64,000 nt of DNA from Gemmatimonadota bacterium (GCA_018660835.1 JABJJN010000089.1:62001-126000); one strand, 5' to 3'. Numbered from the stretch's first letter, positions 18,710 to 27,767 are shown. The notes: generated by a model from the letters alone, not told the origin. Numbers and translations are program-made.

Positions 18710-19681
18710 TCACGACTGCTGTCGAAACCATGCCCACGCATCTTCGACCATCGTCGGCAGATCCGATCGCTGTGGCGTCCACTGTAGCTGCTGGGTCGCT
18801 CGCCGCGCGTCAGCGACCAGTTCGGGCGGGTCGCCTGCACGTCGATCCGTATCAAGGGAGGGAACCTCGAGCCCCGTCACAGCACCCACCGTATCGATGA
18901 CCTGGCGCACGCTGTGACCATTTCCCGTGCCAAGATTGGCCTGTAGTGGTCCGCTATCCGCTTGCAGAAAATCCAGGGCCAGCAAATGCGCCTGTACCAG
19001 ATCCCACACATGGATGTAGTCGCGGATCGCCGTTCCATCTGGGGTCGGATAGTCTGTGCCAAACACAGACAGTTGATCTCGTTTACCTTGCGCAGCCCAG
19101 ATGGCGAGGGGAATCAGATGCGATTCGGGATCGTGCTCTTCGCCGATCTCAGCGTCAGGATCCGCACCGGCGACATTGAAATAGCGCAGCGCCGCCCAGC
19201 GCAGGCCGTGGATCTGCCCATACCATGCGAGCATTTCCTCCACCATCAACTTCGACTGCCCGTACGGATTCACCGGATGCTGCGGCGTCTGCTCGCTGAT
19301 GGGCATGGTGTCAGGCTCGCCATATGTGGCACACGTCGATGAGAAGACGATATCGTGGACATCGTGCGCCACGAGAGCATCGAGAAGATTCTGGCTACCC
19401 ACAGTGTTGTTGGCGAAGTACTTCCCCGGATCTTGCATCGATTCACCGACGAAGGAGCACGCAGCAAAGTGGACGACCGCTTCCGGCCGATACTCTTTGA
19501 AGACATTGAGGACACCGTCACGATCACGAAGGTCGACCTTGGCCAGTGGTCCCCAACGAACGGCCTTCTCATGACCCATAGACAGATTGTCGAGCACGAT
19601 CGGCTCGTGCCCTTGTTGGCTCAGATACTTGCAGCAGTGAGATCCAATGTAGCCGGCTCCCCCTGTAACGAGAATTCGAAT
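18710..19681 (-). CDS. galE: UDP-glucose 4-epimerase, apparently with ATT start codon
   Basis: It interconverts UDP-glucose and UDP-galactose using bound NAD+. The 323-residue product has the N-terminal NAD motif TGGAGYIGSH, the SSTCATYGEP strand with its catalytic threonine region, and the YGQSK active site (Tyr-x-x-x-Lys). All are in the normal short-chain dehydrogenase order, and the chain runs to a family-typical C-terminus. The start is odd: the NAD motif requires initiation near 19681, where the codon is ATT. There is no ATG, GTG or TTG between there and the in-frame TAG upstream, and AGGAG sits eight bases before the ATT. An ACG two codons earlier is the only other near-cognate. It lies between the sugar kinase and the lyase in a five-gene operon. 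Confidence 0.93.
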   Translation of the reverse strand: MRILVTGGAGYIGSHCCKYLSQQGHEPIVLDNLSMGHEKAVRWGPLAKVDLRDRDGVLNVFKEYRPEAVVHFAACSFVGESMQDPGKYFANNTVGSQNLLDALVAHDVHDIVFSSTCATYGEPDTMPISEQTPQHPVNPYGQSKLMVEEMLAWYGQIHGLRWAALRYFNVAGADPDAEIGEEHDPESHLIPLAIWAAQGKRDQLSVFGTDYPTPDGTAIRDYIHVWDLVQAHLLALDFLQADSGPLQANLGTGNGHSVRQVIDTVGAVTGLEVPSLDTDRRAGDPPELVADARRATQQLQWTPQRSDLPTMVEDAWAWFRQQS

Positions 19682-19718
19682 GCTCGTCTCTCCTGGTTGG
19701 TGTTCAGGTGTCTACGTG

Positions 19719-21152
19719 TCAGTTTGGATCCAGGCGTACGACTCCAAACTGGGCCGCACCGGGACTGGAACCGGTAAAGATATAGGGTGAGAGCTCATGC
19801 CCCGCTGCATAGGTGGCCGCGATCTGTTCAACATAACCTTCAGCGGCAGACGCACCGAGGATCGCGACAGTGCCACCTGATCCTCCACCGGTAATCTTGG
19901 CACCAAACAACCCGGCGGCGCGACTCTCGGGCTGATCGACAGCTGCGGCGAGTTCGTCTGTGCCATCTGAACCCAAACCGCAGAGAGAATAGCTTGCGTG
20001 GGTCTGGAACATCAGCTCGCCAAGCAGCTCGTTGCGGCGGTCGGTTTCTCGCGTCAGCAACAACTCGGCAAAGGTGCGGTGACGTTGGTGCTCCTCGATG
20101 GGATGTGCCGTCGGCGCCAGCACAGCGTAGTCGCGCTGAGCCTCTACCTGGGTCACCGTGTCTTCGATGCCCCCGTAGGTTTTCGCGAAGGCATCCCCCT
20201 TCATGACGGCCGGCACCTGCGACGCCCATTGCATCCACTCATGGGGTGAGACATTCGCCAGATAACCAGCCCACCGGTCCTGCGGCCCCGCCTGCACATT
20301 GGCGACCTGTCGCAGTATTTGCAGACCCATGAAGGCACCCGTCCTGACACTGCCATAGTCAGCACCCGACACGGCGTGGCGAATACCGGAGTCGATGCCC
20401 CAGACCGTCAGATCGTCCGGCAGGCAGATCGTACCCAGCAATTGAGCAGGCTGACACAGGATCGCCAGGAGACGATCCTTCTCACCACAGGCGCAGGCCA
20501 ACTGATCCATGATTCCACAGGGCGCACCGACAACGAGATTCTCCACCTTCTGACACAGAATCGCCAACTCTCGCGGTGCCAACTCGATGTCGTAGGCAGC
20601 ACAAATGGCCATCATCGTCGCCACTTCGATCGCAGCTGAGGAACTCACGCCTTTGCCTTCGGGCACCTGCGAGTCCAACAGAATGTGACACCCCACATCA
20701 AAATGAATGCCGCACTCACGCATGAGCACGACGAAGGCGCCACCTAGGTAGGCAGACCAACTGTGCTGAGATTCGGCGCCGAAAAAACGCCGCGCTGTAT
20801 CGTAATCGACGGGTGCGTCGCCTGACATCAGGTCGTCGAGTTGAAAGGCGAAGGCCGCGCTGCGGTCAACCGCACCGGGACTTTGCAGCCGTATCTGTCG
20901 CGAGGATGGCTCGCGCTGCAATGCCACCACAGCCGCCTCACGAATCGGCATCTGCAACACCAATGACCCAGAGTAGTCGGCAATGCCACCCATCACATCC
21001 ATTCGCCCCGGCGCTCGCGTAATCCATATAGATGAATCTGACCTGAACGAATCCGCGCCCCCTGCTGATTGCTCCCGGCTCGATTGCTGACAGCGCTCTA
21101 CGACTCGTGTCACATCGCCTGGCAGTTGCCGGTCTGTAGTGAGTCGGAACAT
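19719..21152 (-). CDS. GHMP sugar kinase, L-arabinokinase/galactokinase type
   Basis: It phosphorylates the anomeric hydroxyl of a sugar with ATP. The 478-residue product has the GHMP motif 1 (RAPGRMDVMGGIADYSG, residues about 46-62), the phosphate loop VPEGKGVSSSAAIEVA, and the C-terminal TGGGSGGTVAILG motif. Motif 1 lacks the usual galactokinase HTDYN; the wording MGGIADYSGSLVLQMPI and AILCQKVEN..VGAPCG.MDQ is like the kinase domain of plant L-arabinokinase (ARA1). Location between galT and galE argues for galactose as substrate, but arabinose, galacturonate or another pyranose is possible. ATG 21152 is chosen because the open frame upstream overlaps the neighbouring gene; GAGG is eight bases upstream. 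Confidence 0.85.
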   Translation of the reverse strand: MFRLTTDRQLPGDVTRVVERCQQSSREQSAGGADSFRSDSSIWITRAPGRMDVMGGIADYSGSLVLQMPIREAAVVALQREPSSRQIRLQSPGAVDRSAAFAFQLDDLMSGDAPVDYDTARRFFGAESQHSWSAYLGGAFVVLMRECGIHFDVGCHILLDSQVPEGKGVSSSAAIEVATMMAICAAYDIELAPRELAILCQKVENLVVGAPCGIMDQLACACGEKDRLLAILCQPAQLLGTICLPDDLTVWGIDSGIRHAVSGADYGSVRTGAFMGLQILRQVANVQAGPQDRWAGYLANVSPHEWMQWASQVPAVMKGDAFAKTYGGIEDTVTQVEAQRDYAVLAPTAHPIEEHQRHRTFAELLLTRETDRRNELLGELMFQTHASYSLCGLGSDGTDELAAAVDQPESRAAGLFGAKITGGGSGGTVAILGASAAEGYVEQIAATYAAGHELSPYIFTGSSPGAAQFGVVRLDPN

Positions 21153-21162
21153 AACCCCTGCC

Positions 21163-22173
21163 TCAGAGGGAAACGCCAGCGTCTTGCAGGGCCTGGTGCA
21201 GCGCCGGTTCAATCTGCGCGCGAATCGCTGCATTGGCGTAGGCGACCCAGGCCACATCTGCATCAACATCCAGCAGCGCGTCGAGGGGCTTGCCATCGGG
21301 GGAGCAGACAATGACCCCCATCTCGCGAGCGATCAGTTCCGTACACAGATCGTAAGGATGACAGCAGATGCCGAGTTGGATACCACGTTTGGCTAGCAAG
21401 GGCTCCATCAATGGCCGCAGGTCTGCAACAAATCGATCGTGGCCGATAATGACTTCATACAGTTGGCCACCGGAGCAGATGTACTGATCCTCGAAACACT
21501 GTGCCTTCCCGGGCTGGATCGGCCCAAGGGCGTGTCGACAGATGGCGTCGTCGATAGCAGCAAGATCGGCCCGCGCCCCCGGAAAGAATCGTGACACCTG
21601 CGCAAAGCCGTGACCAATACTGGTCGCCGTCGACGGCCGCAAGGTCAGAGGTTGTGTCTGCTTGCGGATGCGATCGTAACGCTCTGCATGGGCACCCTCA
21701 CCACGTATGGCCCAAAGCATGTCGGACTGATGCTGCTTCACCAGCGGAATCTCCGTCATCACCGCCAGCTCGATATCAGCAAGTGCTGTCTCAGGACCGC
21801 GTTCACGGGCAACACCTGTTAGGATCCACGCGGGCCGCTTCTGATACATCAAACCCCGTGTGCCATCGATGGGATCCACGATGATTCGCAGTGTCGCGGC
21901 GGACGCCTCTGCTCCTGCGGGCAATACGATCTGTCCGCCTTCGATACCTTCTGCCACAAGAACGACGACCGTCTCCGTCGCCAGTTCACTCGTCACCGCT
22001 TCGATCAGGAGCTGTTCACTGACCAGATCGACGGCGTAAATCGTGTCCCCCTCTTCGTCGTGGGCAATCGTCGCCAGATCCTCTACAGCCTGGCCCTCGC
22101 ACGCCGCAATGACAGCATCCCGGATTCGTTCGTGTAATCGACGGATGAAGGGCAGTGTATCGGCGGGATTCAC
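21163..22173 (-). CDS. Inositol monophosphatase family phosphatase
   Basis: A Mg-dependent lithium-sensitive-type phosphatase of 337 residues. The metal-binding motif DPIDGTRGLM (Asp100 and Asp103) is present, preceded by an acidic VAEGIEGG segment in the place of the WxxEE-type glutamate. The C-terminal aspartate expected in the WDxAA motif is replaced by CCHPYDLCT, so the third metal ligand may be Asp of PYDLC. Substrates in this family include inositol phosphates, fructose-1,6-bisphosphate and 3'-phosphoadenosine phosphate. In this operon a sugar-phosphate or PAP role (sulfated glycan use) is conceivable but unproven. The start is GTG 22173, with AAGGA five bases upstream, immediately after the galT stop. 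Confidence 0.85.
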   Translation of the reverse strand: MNPADTLPFIRRLHERIRDAVIAACEGQAVEDLATIAHDEEGDTIYAVDLVSEQLLIEAVTSELATETVVVLVAEGIEGGQIVLPAGAEASAATLRIIVDPIDGTRGLMYQKRPAWILTGVARERGPETALADIELAVMTEIPLVKQHQSDMLWAIRGEGAHAERYDRIRKQTQPLTLRPSTATSIGHGFAQVSRFFPGARADLAAIDDAICRHALGPIQPGKAQCFEDQYICSGGQLYEVIIGHDRFVADLRPLMEPLLAKRGIQLGICCHPYDLCTELIAREMGVIVCSPDGKPLDALLDVDADVAWVAYANAAIRAQIEPALHQALQDAGVSL

Positions 22174-22174
22174 A

Positions 22175-23224
22175 TCAATCCTTTGCGGACAGGTCTTCGA
22201 CGTAGTGGGTCGTCGGGCAAGCACGTAGTTCGGCCGCCTTAGCTTCGGGCCATGTATCGGCGATGAAGTTTCCACCACCGAGTTCTGGTCCGGCGAGATA
22301 CTTCAACAGATTTGGTTTCCGCAATGGCGGATGCAGACTGATGTAGAAATGATGGGCTGAGTAGTCGGCGCCATCGGTGGGTGCATTGTGCAAGGCCATC
22401 ACGTAGGGAAAACTCATCTGCCAGAGATTGTCATAGCGAGCCAGGAGCGAACGCAGAACGACGGCGAGATCGTCGATTTCTGTCGTACTCAGATCTGCGA
22501 TCGATGCATGCCGCTGCTTGGGTGCGACGAACACCTCATACGCATAACGTGCACAATAGGGTACGAAACTCAGCGCCGTGTCGGCCTCATCAAGAATCCG
22601 ACGTCCATCCTCCCGCTCACTAGCAATCATATCCTCGAAGAGCCCGCGACCTGTTGCCTGCCGGTGAGCTTCGCTGGCTGCCACTTCAGTCTCTGTTGTT
22701 TTGAAAATGAAGTTCGTCGCGTAAATCTGTCCGTGCGGATGAGGATTGGAAACACCCACCGCATCGCCATTGTTCTCGAAGATCAGGACATGGTCGATCT
22801 CGTCACGGGCACCTAGCTCAGCGTACTGCTGTTGCCAGGTCTGCAGCAGTTCGACGACCCGTGGCAAGGGCAACCGGCTCAAGCGCAGATGATGCTCCGG
22901 TCCATAACAGATGACGCGTGCCAGACCCGTAGCGGGGGCATTGTCGTAGACGCCAGGTGCCGAGGCCAGATTTTCGGGAGCCAAGGGACCGACACATGGG
23001 TGATCATTGTCGAAAACGTGTACCCCCGCGAAGTCGGGATTCACCTCGCCGCTTACGCGGGTATTCCCCGGGCACAGATAACAGTTATCCACATGCTGCG
23101 GTAGCTGCTCATCTTCTGCGGCGAGGGTTTCACCACTCCAGGGCCGATCCTGTCGGTGGCCCGCAATGATGACCCACTCCTGACGCAGAGGGTGCCAGCG
23201 TTGTTCCCACTTTTCCTGCGTCAT
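22175..23224 (-). CDS. galT: Galactose-1-phosphate uridylyltransferase
   Basis: It transfers UMP between UDP-glucose and galactose-1-phosphate through a histidine intermediate, the central step of the Leloir pathway. The 349-residue protein carries the active-site HPH motif in VSNPHPHGQIYAT, the N-terminal CYLCPGNTR zinc-type cysteines and the C-terminal HFYISLHPPLRK region, so it looks intact and of standard length. It is the first gene of the operon galT, phosphatase, sugar kinase, galE, PL8 lyase. No strong SD precedes its ATG. The following gene begins one base after its stop. Confidence 0.95.
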   Translation of the reverse strand: MTQEKWEQRWHPLRQEWVIIAGHRQDRPWSGETLAAEDEQLPQHVDNCYLCPGNTRVSGEVNPDFAGVHVFDNDHPCVGPLAPENLASAPGVYDNAPATGLARVICYGPEHHLRLSRLPLPRVVELLQTWQQQYAELGARDEIDHVLIFENNGDAVGVSNPHPHGQIYATNFIFKTTETEVAASEAHRQATGRGLFEDMIASEREDGRRILDEADTALSFVPYCARYAYEVFVAPKQRHASIADLSTTEIDDLAVVLRSLLARYDNLWQMSFPYVMALHNAPTDGADYSAHHFYISLHPPLRKPNLLKYLAGPELGGGNFIADTWPEAKAAELRACPTTHYVEDLSAKD

Positions 23225-23255
23225 AGGGCGAGATCAGGCGCACCAGGAGCCATAT

Positions 23256-23915
23256 TCAACGCCTCACCTGCGCCGTCGTGTAGTTCGGATCGGCATAGGA
23301 CGCATGAATCTTGGCTTCCTTGTCGCGAATTTCGTGGGCGACCTTGACGATGTCCTCCGCTTCTTCGACCTCGATCCGCACACAGCCATCGCCATCTGCC
23401 AACACCAGATCACCCGGTTGGATGCGCAACTGCCCAACTGTGACGGGTTCGTTGAAGCGTGTCAGATTGAATACACCGTGGCCGGGCACGCGCCCCCATG
23501 CGTGGATCGGCAATCCAACCCGACGGATGCCATCCAGATCACGAATCGTCCCATCGATGACGGCGCCGACGACACCAAGGCGCTGGTGCAGAGCCGCCAT
23601 GCCATCGCCGAAACTGGCACCACGTCCCGGCCGCGAGTCTACATCGCGCATGACGGCGACAAGTGGGCCCGATGCTGCCTCGATGTATTCGTAGTACTCG
23701 TGCCAGGGAATGGCCGGTGAATCGGGATCATTGGTGGTGATCTCAGCCGTCATGGCATACCCGACGTAGGTCCCCAATTCCGGCAGCAGACATCTGATCG
23801 ACTGATCGGTGTATTGCTCGTTTGGTAACCCGTTCTTCTCGACCAACGCATTAAATACGGTTGGTGTATCAAGTTCTCCCAGCGCGGCGATCGTCTGGTC
23901 ACTGGCACGTTCCAT
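23256..23915 (-). CDS. RraA family protein (HMG/CHA aldolase-like)
   Basis: A 219-residue cytosolic protein of the RraA fold. The conserved core is present: GDGMAALHQRLGVVGAVIDG, then TIRDLDGIRR, in which the Arg-Asp pair binds a divalent metal and an oxo-acid, and PGDLVLADGDGCVRI. True RraA regulators of RNase E are about 160 residues; the extended N-terminus and the enzymatic RD motif here favour a 4-hydroxy-4-methyl-2-oxoglutarate/oxaloacetate-type lyase. AGGAGG lies four bases before the ATG. It precedes the galactose operon by 31 bases on the same strand and could be its first gene. Confidence 0.85.
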   Translation of the reverse strand: MERASDQTIAALGELDTPTVFNALVEKNGLPNEQYTDQSIRCLLPELGTYVGYAMTAEITTNDPDSPAIPWHEYYEYIEAASGPLVAVMRDVDSRPGRGASFGDGMAALHQRLGVVGAVIDGTIRDLDGIRRVGLPIHAWGRVPGHGVFNLTRFNEPVTVGQLRIQPGDLVLADGDGCVRIEVEEAEDIVKVAHEIRDKEAKIHASYADPNYTTAQVRR

Positions 23916-24045
23916 ACATCCTCCTGTTGCTTGTTGATTTCCCCAAGCAGGTATATCACTGGCTTGCAGGCAAGTCGCCGAGGCGCTTGCCGGGCGCTAC
24001 CTTACGTCGCCAACGTCGAATAACTACACCTATTGGAGAATTGTC

Positions 24046-25122
24046 ATGCCCCTCACCGTCGGGATCATTGGCTGCGGCCGCATGGGTCAGCTCTATGCGG
24101 AGGCCTACAACACGCTGCCTGAGACCGAGTTGGTCGCCATTGCCGAAATGAATCCAGAGCGCCTCCGGGTTGTGGGTGAGCGTTTTGGTGTCGATGCCCT
24201 GTTCGCTGATGCGCGTCAGATGCTCGATACCGTCACGCCTGATATTGTCGCCGTTGTACTACCCGGCAAATACATCAAGGACGCCGTCATCGCTGCTGCC
24301 GAGGCAGGTGTTGGCGGCATCTCCACAGACAAGCCGATTGGCGCCGTGCTCAGCGACGTAGATGAGATGGTCGATGCCTGTGCGCAAGCGGGTGCTGTCT
24401 TTGCGGGCGGCAATCTGCAGCGTGCCATGACCGAGGTTCAGCAGGCAGCAGCACGACTCAAATCAGGCGAGTTCGGCCCCATCCTGGGGGCCAGTGTGCA
24501 TCGTTTTGGCAGTGAAATCTCCGGTGGCGGCTGCCAGCACATCGCCGTCCTGCGCTTGCTGACGGGTGCAGAAGTAACAGAGGTCACCGCCTGGGGCGAC
24601 CCGCCTGAAGCCCTGGAACAGGAAGATGACGAGGGACTGCAGATCAATGGTCAGTTTCGCTTGAGCAGTGGTCTGGTGTGCCCCGTCTTCACCGACGAGA
24701 CCCCCTGCCGTGGGGTGGAAGTGTGGACCCAGGACACCCTCGTGCGCTGGGATTGGGACGTGCCGCAGATCTTTCGCGGCTTCGATGCCCAAGGACGACG
24801 GCAACCGATCGATCCACAATACGAGCCAGCAGAGTATCCGCAGTACGGCTATCTCGGCACATCGATTCAGTCCTTTTTGAGGATTCTGGCGCAGGGCGTC
24901 GAACACGAAGACGAGCTGTTTGTCTCTGGGCACGACCTGCTCAAGTCGCTGGAAGTCGCCGTCGCAGCCAAACACTCCGCTCTGCGTGGTAGTGTGCCTC
25001 TTTCCCTGCCCCTTGAGGATCGCTCCCTGGCCCTGTATCCGCGTGCCTACCGCTGGCTCGGCGGCGACGCGAGTGGTGTGCCGCAGTCCACCGAAGAAGC
25101 AGCAAGCAACTCGCCATCCTGA
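24046..25122 (+). CDS. Gfo/Idh/MocA family oxidoreductase
   Basis: A 358-residue NAD(P)-dependent dehydrogenase, probably acting on a sugar, inositol or sugar acid. The N-terminus has the Rossmann motif GIIGCGRMGQLYAEAY, followed by an acidic NAD-binding strand (AIAEMNPERL). The EKP-type catalytic motif appears as STDKPIG with the lysine kept, and the C-terminal alpha/beta domain supplies SGGGCQHIAVLR, where the histidine is a plausible catalytic residue. GGAG lies seven bases before the ATG. Seventeen bases separate it from a co-directional TIM-barrel gene, so the two are probably one transcript. Confidence 0.9.
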   Translation: MPLTVGIIGCGRMGQLYAEAYNTLPETELVAIAEMNPERLRVVGERFGVDALFADARQMLDTVTPDIVAVVLPGKYIKDAVIAAAEAGVGGISTDKPIGAVLSDVDEMVDACAQAGAVFAGGNLQRAMTEVQQAAARLKSGEFGPILGASVHRFGSEISGGGCQHIAVLRLLTGAEVTEVTAWGDPPEALEQEDDEGLQINGQFRLSSGLVCPVFTDETPCRGVEVWTQDTLVRWDWDVPQIFRGFDAQGRRQPIDPQYEPAEYPQYGYLGTSIQSFLRILAQGVEHEDELFVSGHDLLKSLEVAVAAKHSALRGSVPLSLPLEDRSLALYPRAYRWLGGDASGVPQSTEEAASNSPS

Positions 25123-25139
25123 TTCGAGAGCACGCAACG

Positions 25140-26600
25140 ATGAAACGCAAACGTACGATCTACTTCAACGATGCCCGCCACTACTATCTGTTTGTCCACG
25201 AACCACCGATGCGTCTGGAAGACGCCTGGGGGCCAGTAGACGAGGTAGCAGGCACGGGTATCGACACCTTCGTGTATGGTGTCTCCCGTGATGACGGTTT
25301 GTTCTATCCCTCGCGCATTGGCAAGCGCTTCGGCGACGGCGAACCGCTCACCATGTCCGCCTACTGGCGCGTCTGGCACAACATGCAGAGTCTCATCGAT
25401 CGTGGTCTCGATCCATTGACCGTCCTGATCGAGCGCGCCCACGAACAAGGCATGGAGTTCATCGCCTCGCAGCGCATGGGTGCCTTTCCCGGCGCCGGGC
25501 AGAACGTGGCCCAGCGAGATGGTGGGCAAGGGATGGCTGATGACGCCGTGCGCGATCACCAGTTTGGCGTGCTGCGCGAACTGGCCCTGGACTATCCCAC
25601 CGATGGCATCGAACTGGATTTTGCCGCCGCCCCCATGGGCACAGACTGGTGGGTTCCCACCGCCGACTTGCAGCGTCACGCGCCGATGATGACCGATTTC
25701 ATGCGCCGCGTCCGCAGCATGGCACACGAGAAGACTGGAACACCGGCCCTCATCGGCGCCAGGGTCTATCCGACACGCGAGCTCAATGCGGCATCAGGGC
25801 TAGAGGTTGAGATCTGGATTGAAGAGGGTCTCGTCGACTACGTCGTGCCTCTCGTCTACGGTTACATGACACTGGATCCGAACATGCCCATCCAGTGGCT
25901 CGTCGATGCTGCAGCCGACACAGAGACATCGGTCTATGCCATGTTGCAGCCCTACTATTCCGAAGAAAATCGACCGCTGACGCAACGAATTTATGCCTCT
26001 GCTGCAATGTATCGCGCCGCCGCCAGCAATGCGTGGAAGGTGGGCGTCGACGGCCTGTATGCATGGTTCATGCATTGGCCTCTGGGATCCGGGGAGCGCT
26101 CGATCCTGACCGAGCTTGCCCACCCCGAACAACTGGCACGCAAGGATCGTCACTATGTCCTGCGCCGTGAGGTCGAAGCGACGGGCGATCACGATTACCC
26201 GGCGCAACTGCCTCTGGCCTTTGATCCGGCGTCGGATCTGGGGAAACCACGGCAGATTCACTTCACGATTGCCGAGAGTGTTGCCGACGAACCGAATGCG
26301 ACAAAGGTGAATCTGCGCCTCGCCTTCACCGATCTCGTTGCCGCAGATCGGCTGGCCCTCTCCTTGAATGGCCAGTCCCTGGCAGACGTGCCGCTGCGCC
26401 GCTGGCCGATGCGGGAAATCGATCCATACTCAGGACAGTGGGTCGAACTCGACCTGCGTTCAATCCCACCGACGTGTGGGCAGAATGTGCTCGAAGTGAC
26501 CCTGCTGGAGCGTCCCAGCGATCTGCCTGGCACACTGATTCTGGAGGATGTAGAGTTGCTCATCGGTTACGACACGTACGCCGATACGCCGCTGGGATAG
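25140..26600 (+). CDS. Predicted TIM-barrel glycoside-hydrolase-like protein with C-terminal beta domain
   Basis: I do not recognise a named family. The 486-residue protein has features of a (beta/alpha)8 barrel for residues about 1-330 (GIDTFVYGV; ERAHEQGMEFIASQRMGAFP; YPTDGIELDFAAAPMG; VDYVVPLVYGYMTLDP; VDGLYAWFMHWPLG). The GIELDF strand end resembles catalytic strands of glycosidase-like barrels. Residues about 350-486 form a probable beta-sandwich (KVNLRLAFTDLVAADRLALS; LDLRSIPPTCGQNVLEVTLL). No signal peptide is visible. It sits directly after a Gfo/Idh dehydrogenase, consistent with carbohydrate catabolism. Confidence 0.65.
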   Translation: MKRKRTIYFNDARHYYLFVHEPPMRLEDAWGPVDEVAGTGIDTFVYGVSRDDGLFYPSRIGKRFGDGEPLTMSAYWRVWHNMQSLIDRGLDPLTVLIERAHEQGMEFIASQRMGAFPGAGQNVAQRDGGQGMADDAVRDHQFGVLRELALDYPTDGIELDFAAAPMGTDWWVPTADLQRHAPMMTDFMRRVRSMAHEKTGTPALIGARVYPTRELNAASGLEVEIWIEEGLVDYVVPLVYGYMTLDPNMPIQWLVDAAADTETSVYAMLQPYYSEENRPLTQRIYASAAMYRAAASNAWKVGVDGLYAWFMHWPLGSGERSILTELAHPEQLARKDRHYVLRREVEATGDHDYPAQLPLAFDPASDLGKPRQIHFTIAESVADEPNATKVNLRLAFTDLVAADRLALSLNGQSLADVPLRRWPMREIDPYSGQWVELDLRSIPPTCGQNVLEVTLLERPSDLPGTLILEDVELLIGYDTYADTPLG

Positions 26601-26740
26601 TACGGCGCCCCACCAGACCGCATGATATGCTGTGTGATCTGCTACCTGGAATCGACCCTCAGGGTGGCGCAAAAAGCCGCAGGTGCCGAGTTTTCTGTGC
26701 TGATCCGAAGTCACTCCCCCGCTGTTGACGAGAGCTGAAG

Positions 26741-27733
26741 ATGACTGAAACAAAGACAGATACCGCCACCGAACGCTGGTTGTCCTATCGCGAGGAAATC
26801 AAAGTCCTCGACGCCACCATACGTGATGGCGGTTTGATGAACGACTCCCACTTCGACGACAAGGTCGTCAAGGGTGTCTACGATGCTTGTGTTGCTGGTG
26901 GCATCGACTACATGGAGATCGGCTACATCAACTCGCAGTCGCAGTTTCCCACGAGCGAATTTGGGCCGTGGCGCCACTGTCGTGAAGAGGACATGCGTCG
27001 CATCGTCGGCGACAATGACACGCCCCTGAAGCTGTCTGCCATGTCAGACGCCGAGAAGAGCGACTACGAGACGGATATCCTACCGAAGGACCAGAGCGTC
27101 CTCGACATGATCCGTGTCGCCTGCTACATCCACCAGATTCCACTGGCCATGAAAATGGTCCAGGATGCACACGACAAGGGCTACGAGACGTGCTGCAACA
27201 TCATGGCGGGGTCGACGATTCCAGAGCGCGAACTGGACGAAGCCCTGGAAATGCTGGGTGAGACGCCCGTCGACGCGATCTATGTCGTCGACAGCTTCGG
27301 CTCCCTCTACTCCGAGCAGGTCGAGGCCCTGGTAGAGAAGCATCTCGTCGCTCTGAAGGGCACGGGCAAGGAAGTGGGCATCCACTGCCACAACAATCGC
27401 CAGCTCGCCTTCGCCAATACCATCCAGGCGATCATCAAGGGTGCAAACTACCTCGACGCCAGCTTCGCCGGTCTCGGTCGTGGCGCCGGAAACTGCCAGA
27501 TGGAGTTGCTCCTGGGATTCCTGCACAACCCCAAATATCACCTGCGTCCCGTCCTCGACTGCATCCAGCAGCACATCGAGCCCATGCGCGAAAAACTCGG
27601 GTGGGGCTTCGACTATCCCTACATGATGACGGGGCTGCTGAACGAGCACCCGCGCTCCGGCATGGCCTTCAACGCCTCCAAGGATCGCGGTGACATCGTC
27701 AAGTTTTACGACGATATCTCGGCCGAGGAGTAG
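26741..27733 (+). CDS. HMGL-like (DRE-TIM metallolyase) aldolase
   Basis: A 330-residue enzyme of the HMG-CoA lyase/4-hydroxy-2-oxovalerate aldolase superfamily. The signature LDATIRDGGLMND contains the Asp-Arg-Glu-like motif, here Arg-Asp-Gly. YVVDSFGSLYSEQV is the strand five motif seen in 4-hydroxy-2-oxovalerate aldolases, GIHCHNNRQLAFAN gives the two metal-binding histidines, and AGLGRGAGNCQMELLL is the conserved glycine loop. It likely cleaves a 4-hydroxy-2-oxoacid to pyruvate plus an aldehyde. No acetaldehyde dehydrogenase partner is adjacent. A rho-independent terminator follows at 27768. Confidence 0.85.
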   Translation: MTETKTDTATERWLSYREEIKVLDATIRDGGLMNDSHFDDKVVKGVYDACVAGGIDYMEIGYINSQSQFPTSEFGPWRHCREEDMRRIVGDNDTPLKLSAMSDAEKSDYETDILPKDQSVLDMIRVACYIHQIPLAMKMVQDAHDKGYETCCNIMAGSTIPERELDEALEMLGETPVDAIYVVDSFGSLYSEQVEALVEKHLVALKGTGKEVGIHCHNNRQLAFANTIQAIIKGANYLDASFAGLGRGAGNCQMELLLGFLHNPKYHLRPVLDCIQQHIEPMREKLGWGFDYPYMMTGLLNEHPRSGMAFNASKDRGDIVKFYDDISAEE

Positions 27734-27767
27734 TTCACGGGCAAGCTGCATCATACAGAATCAAGAG

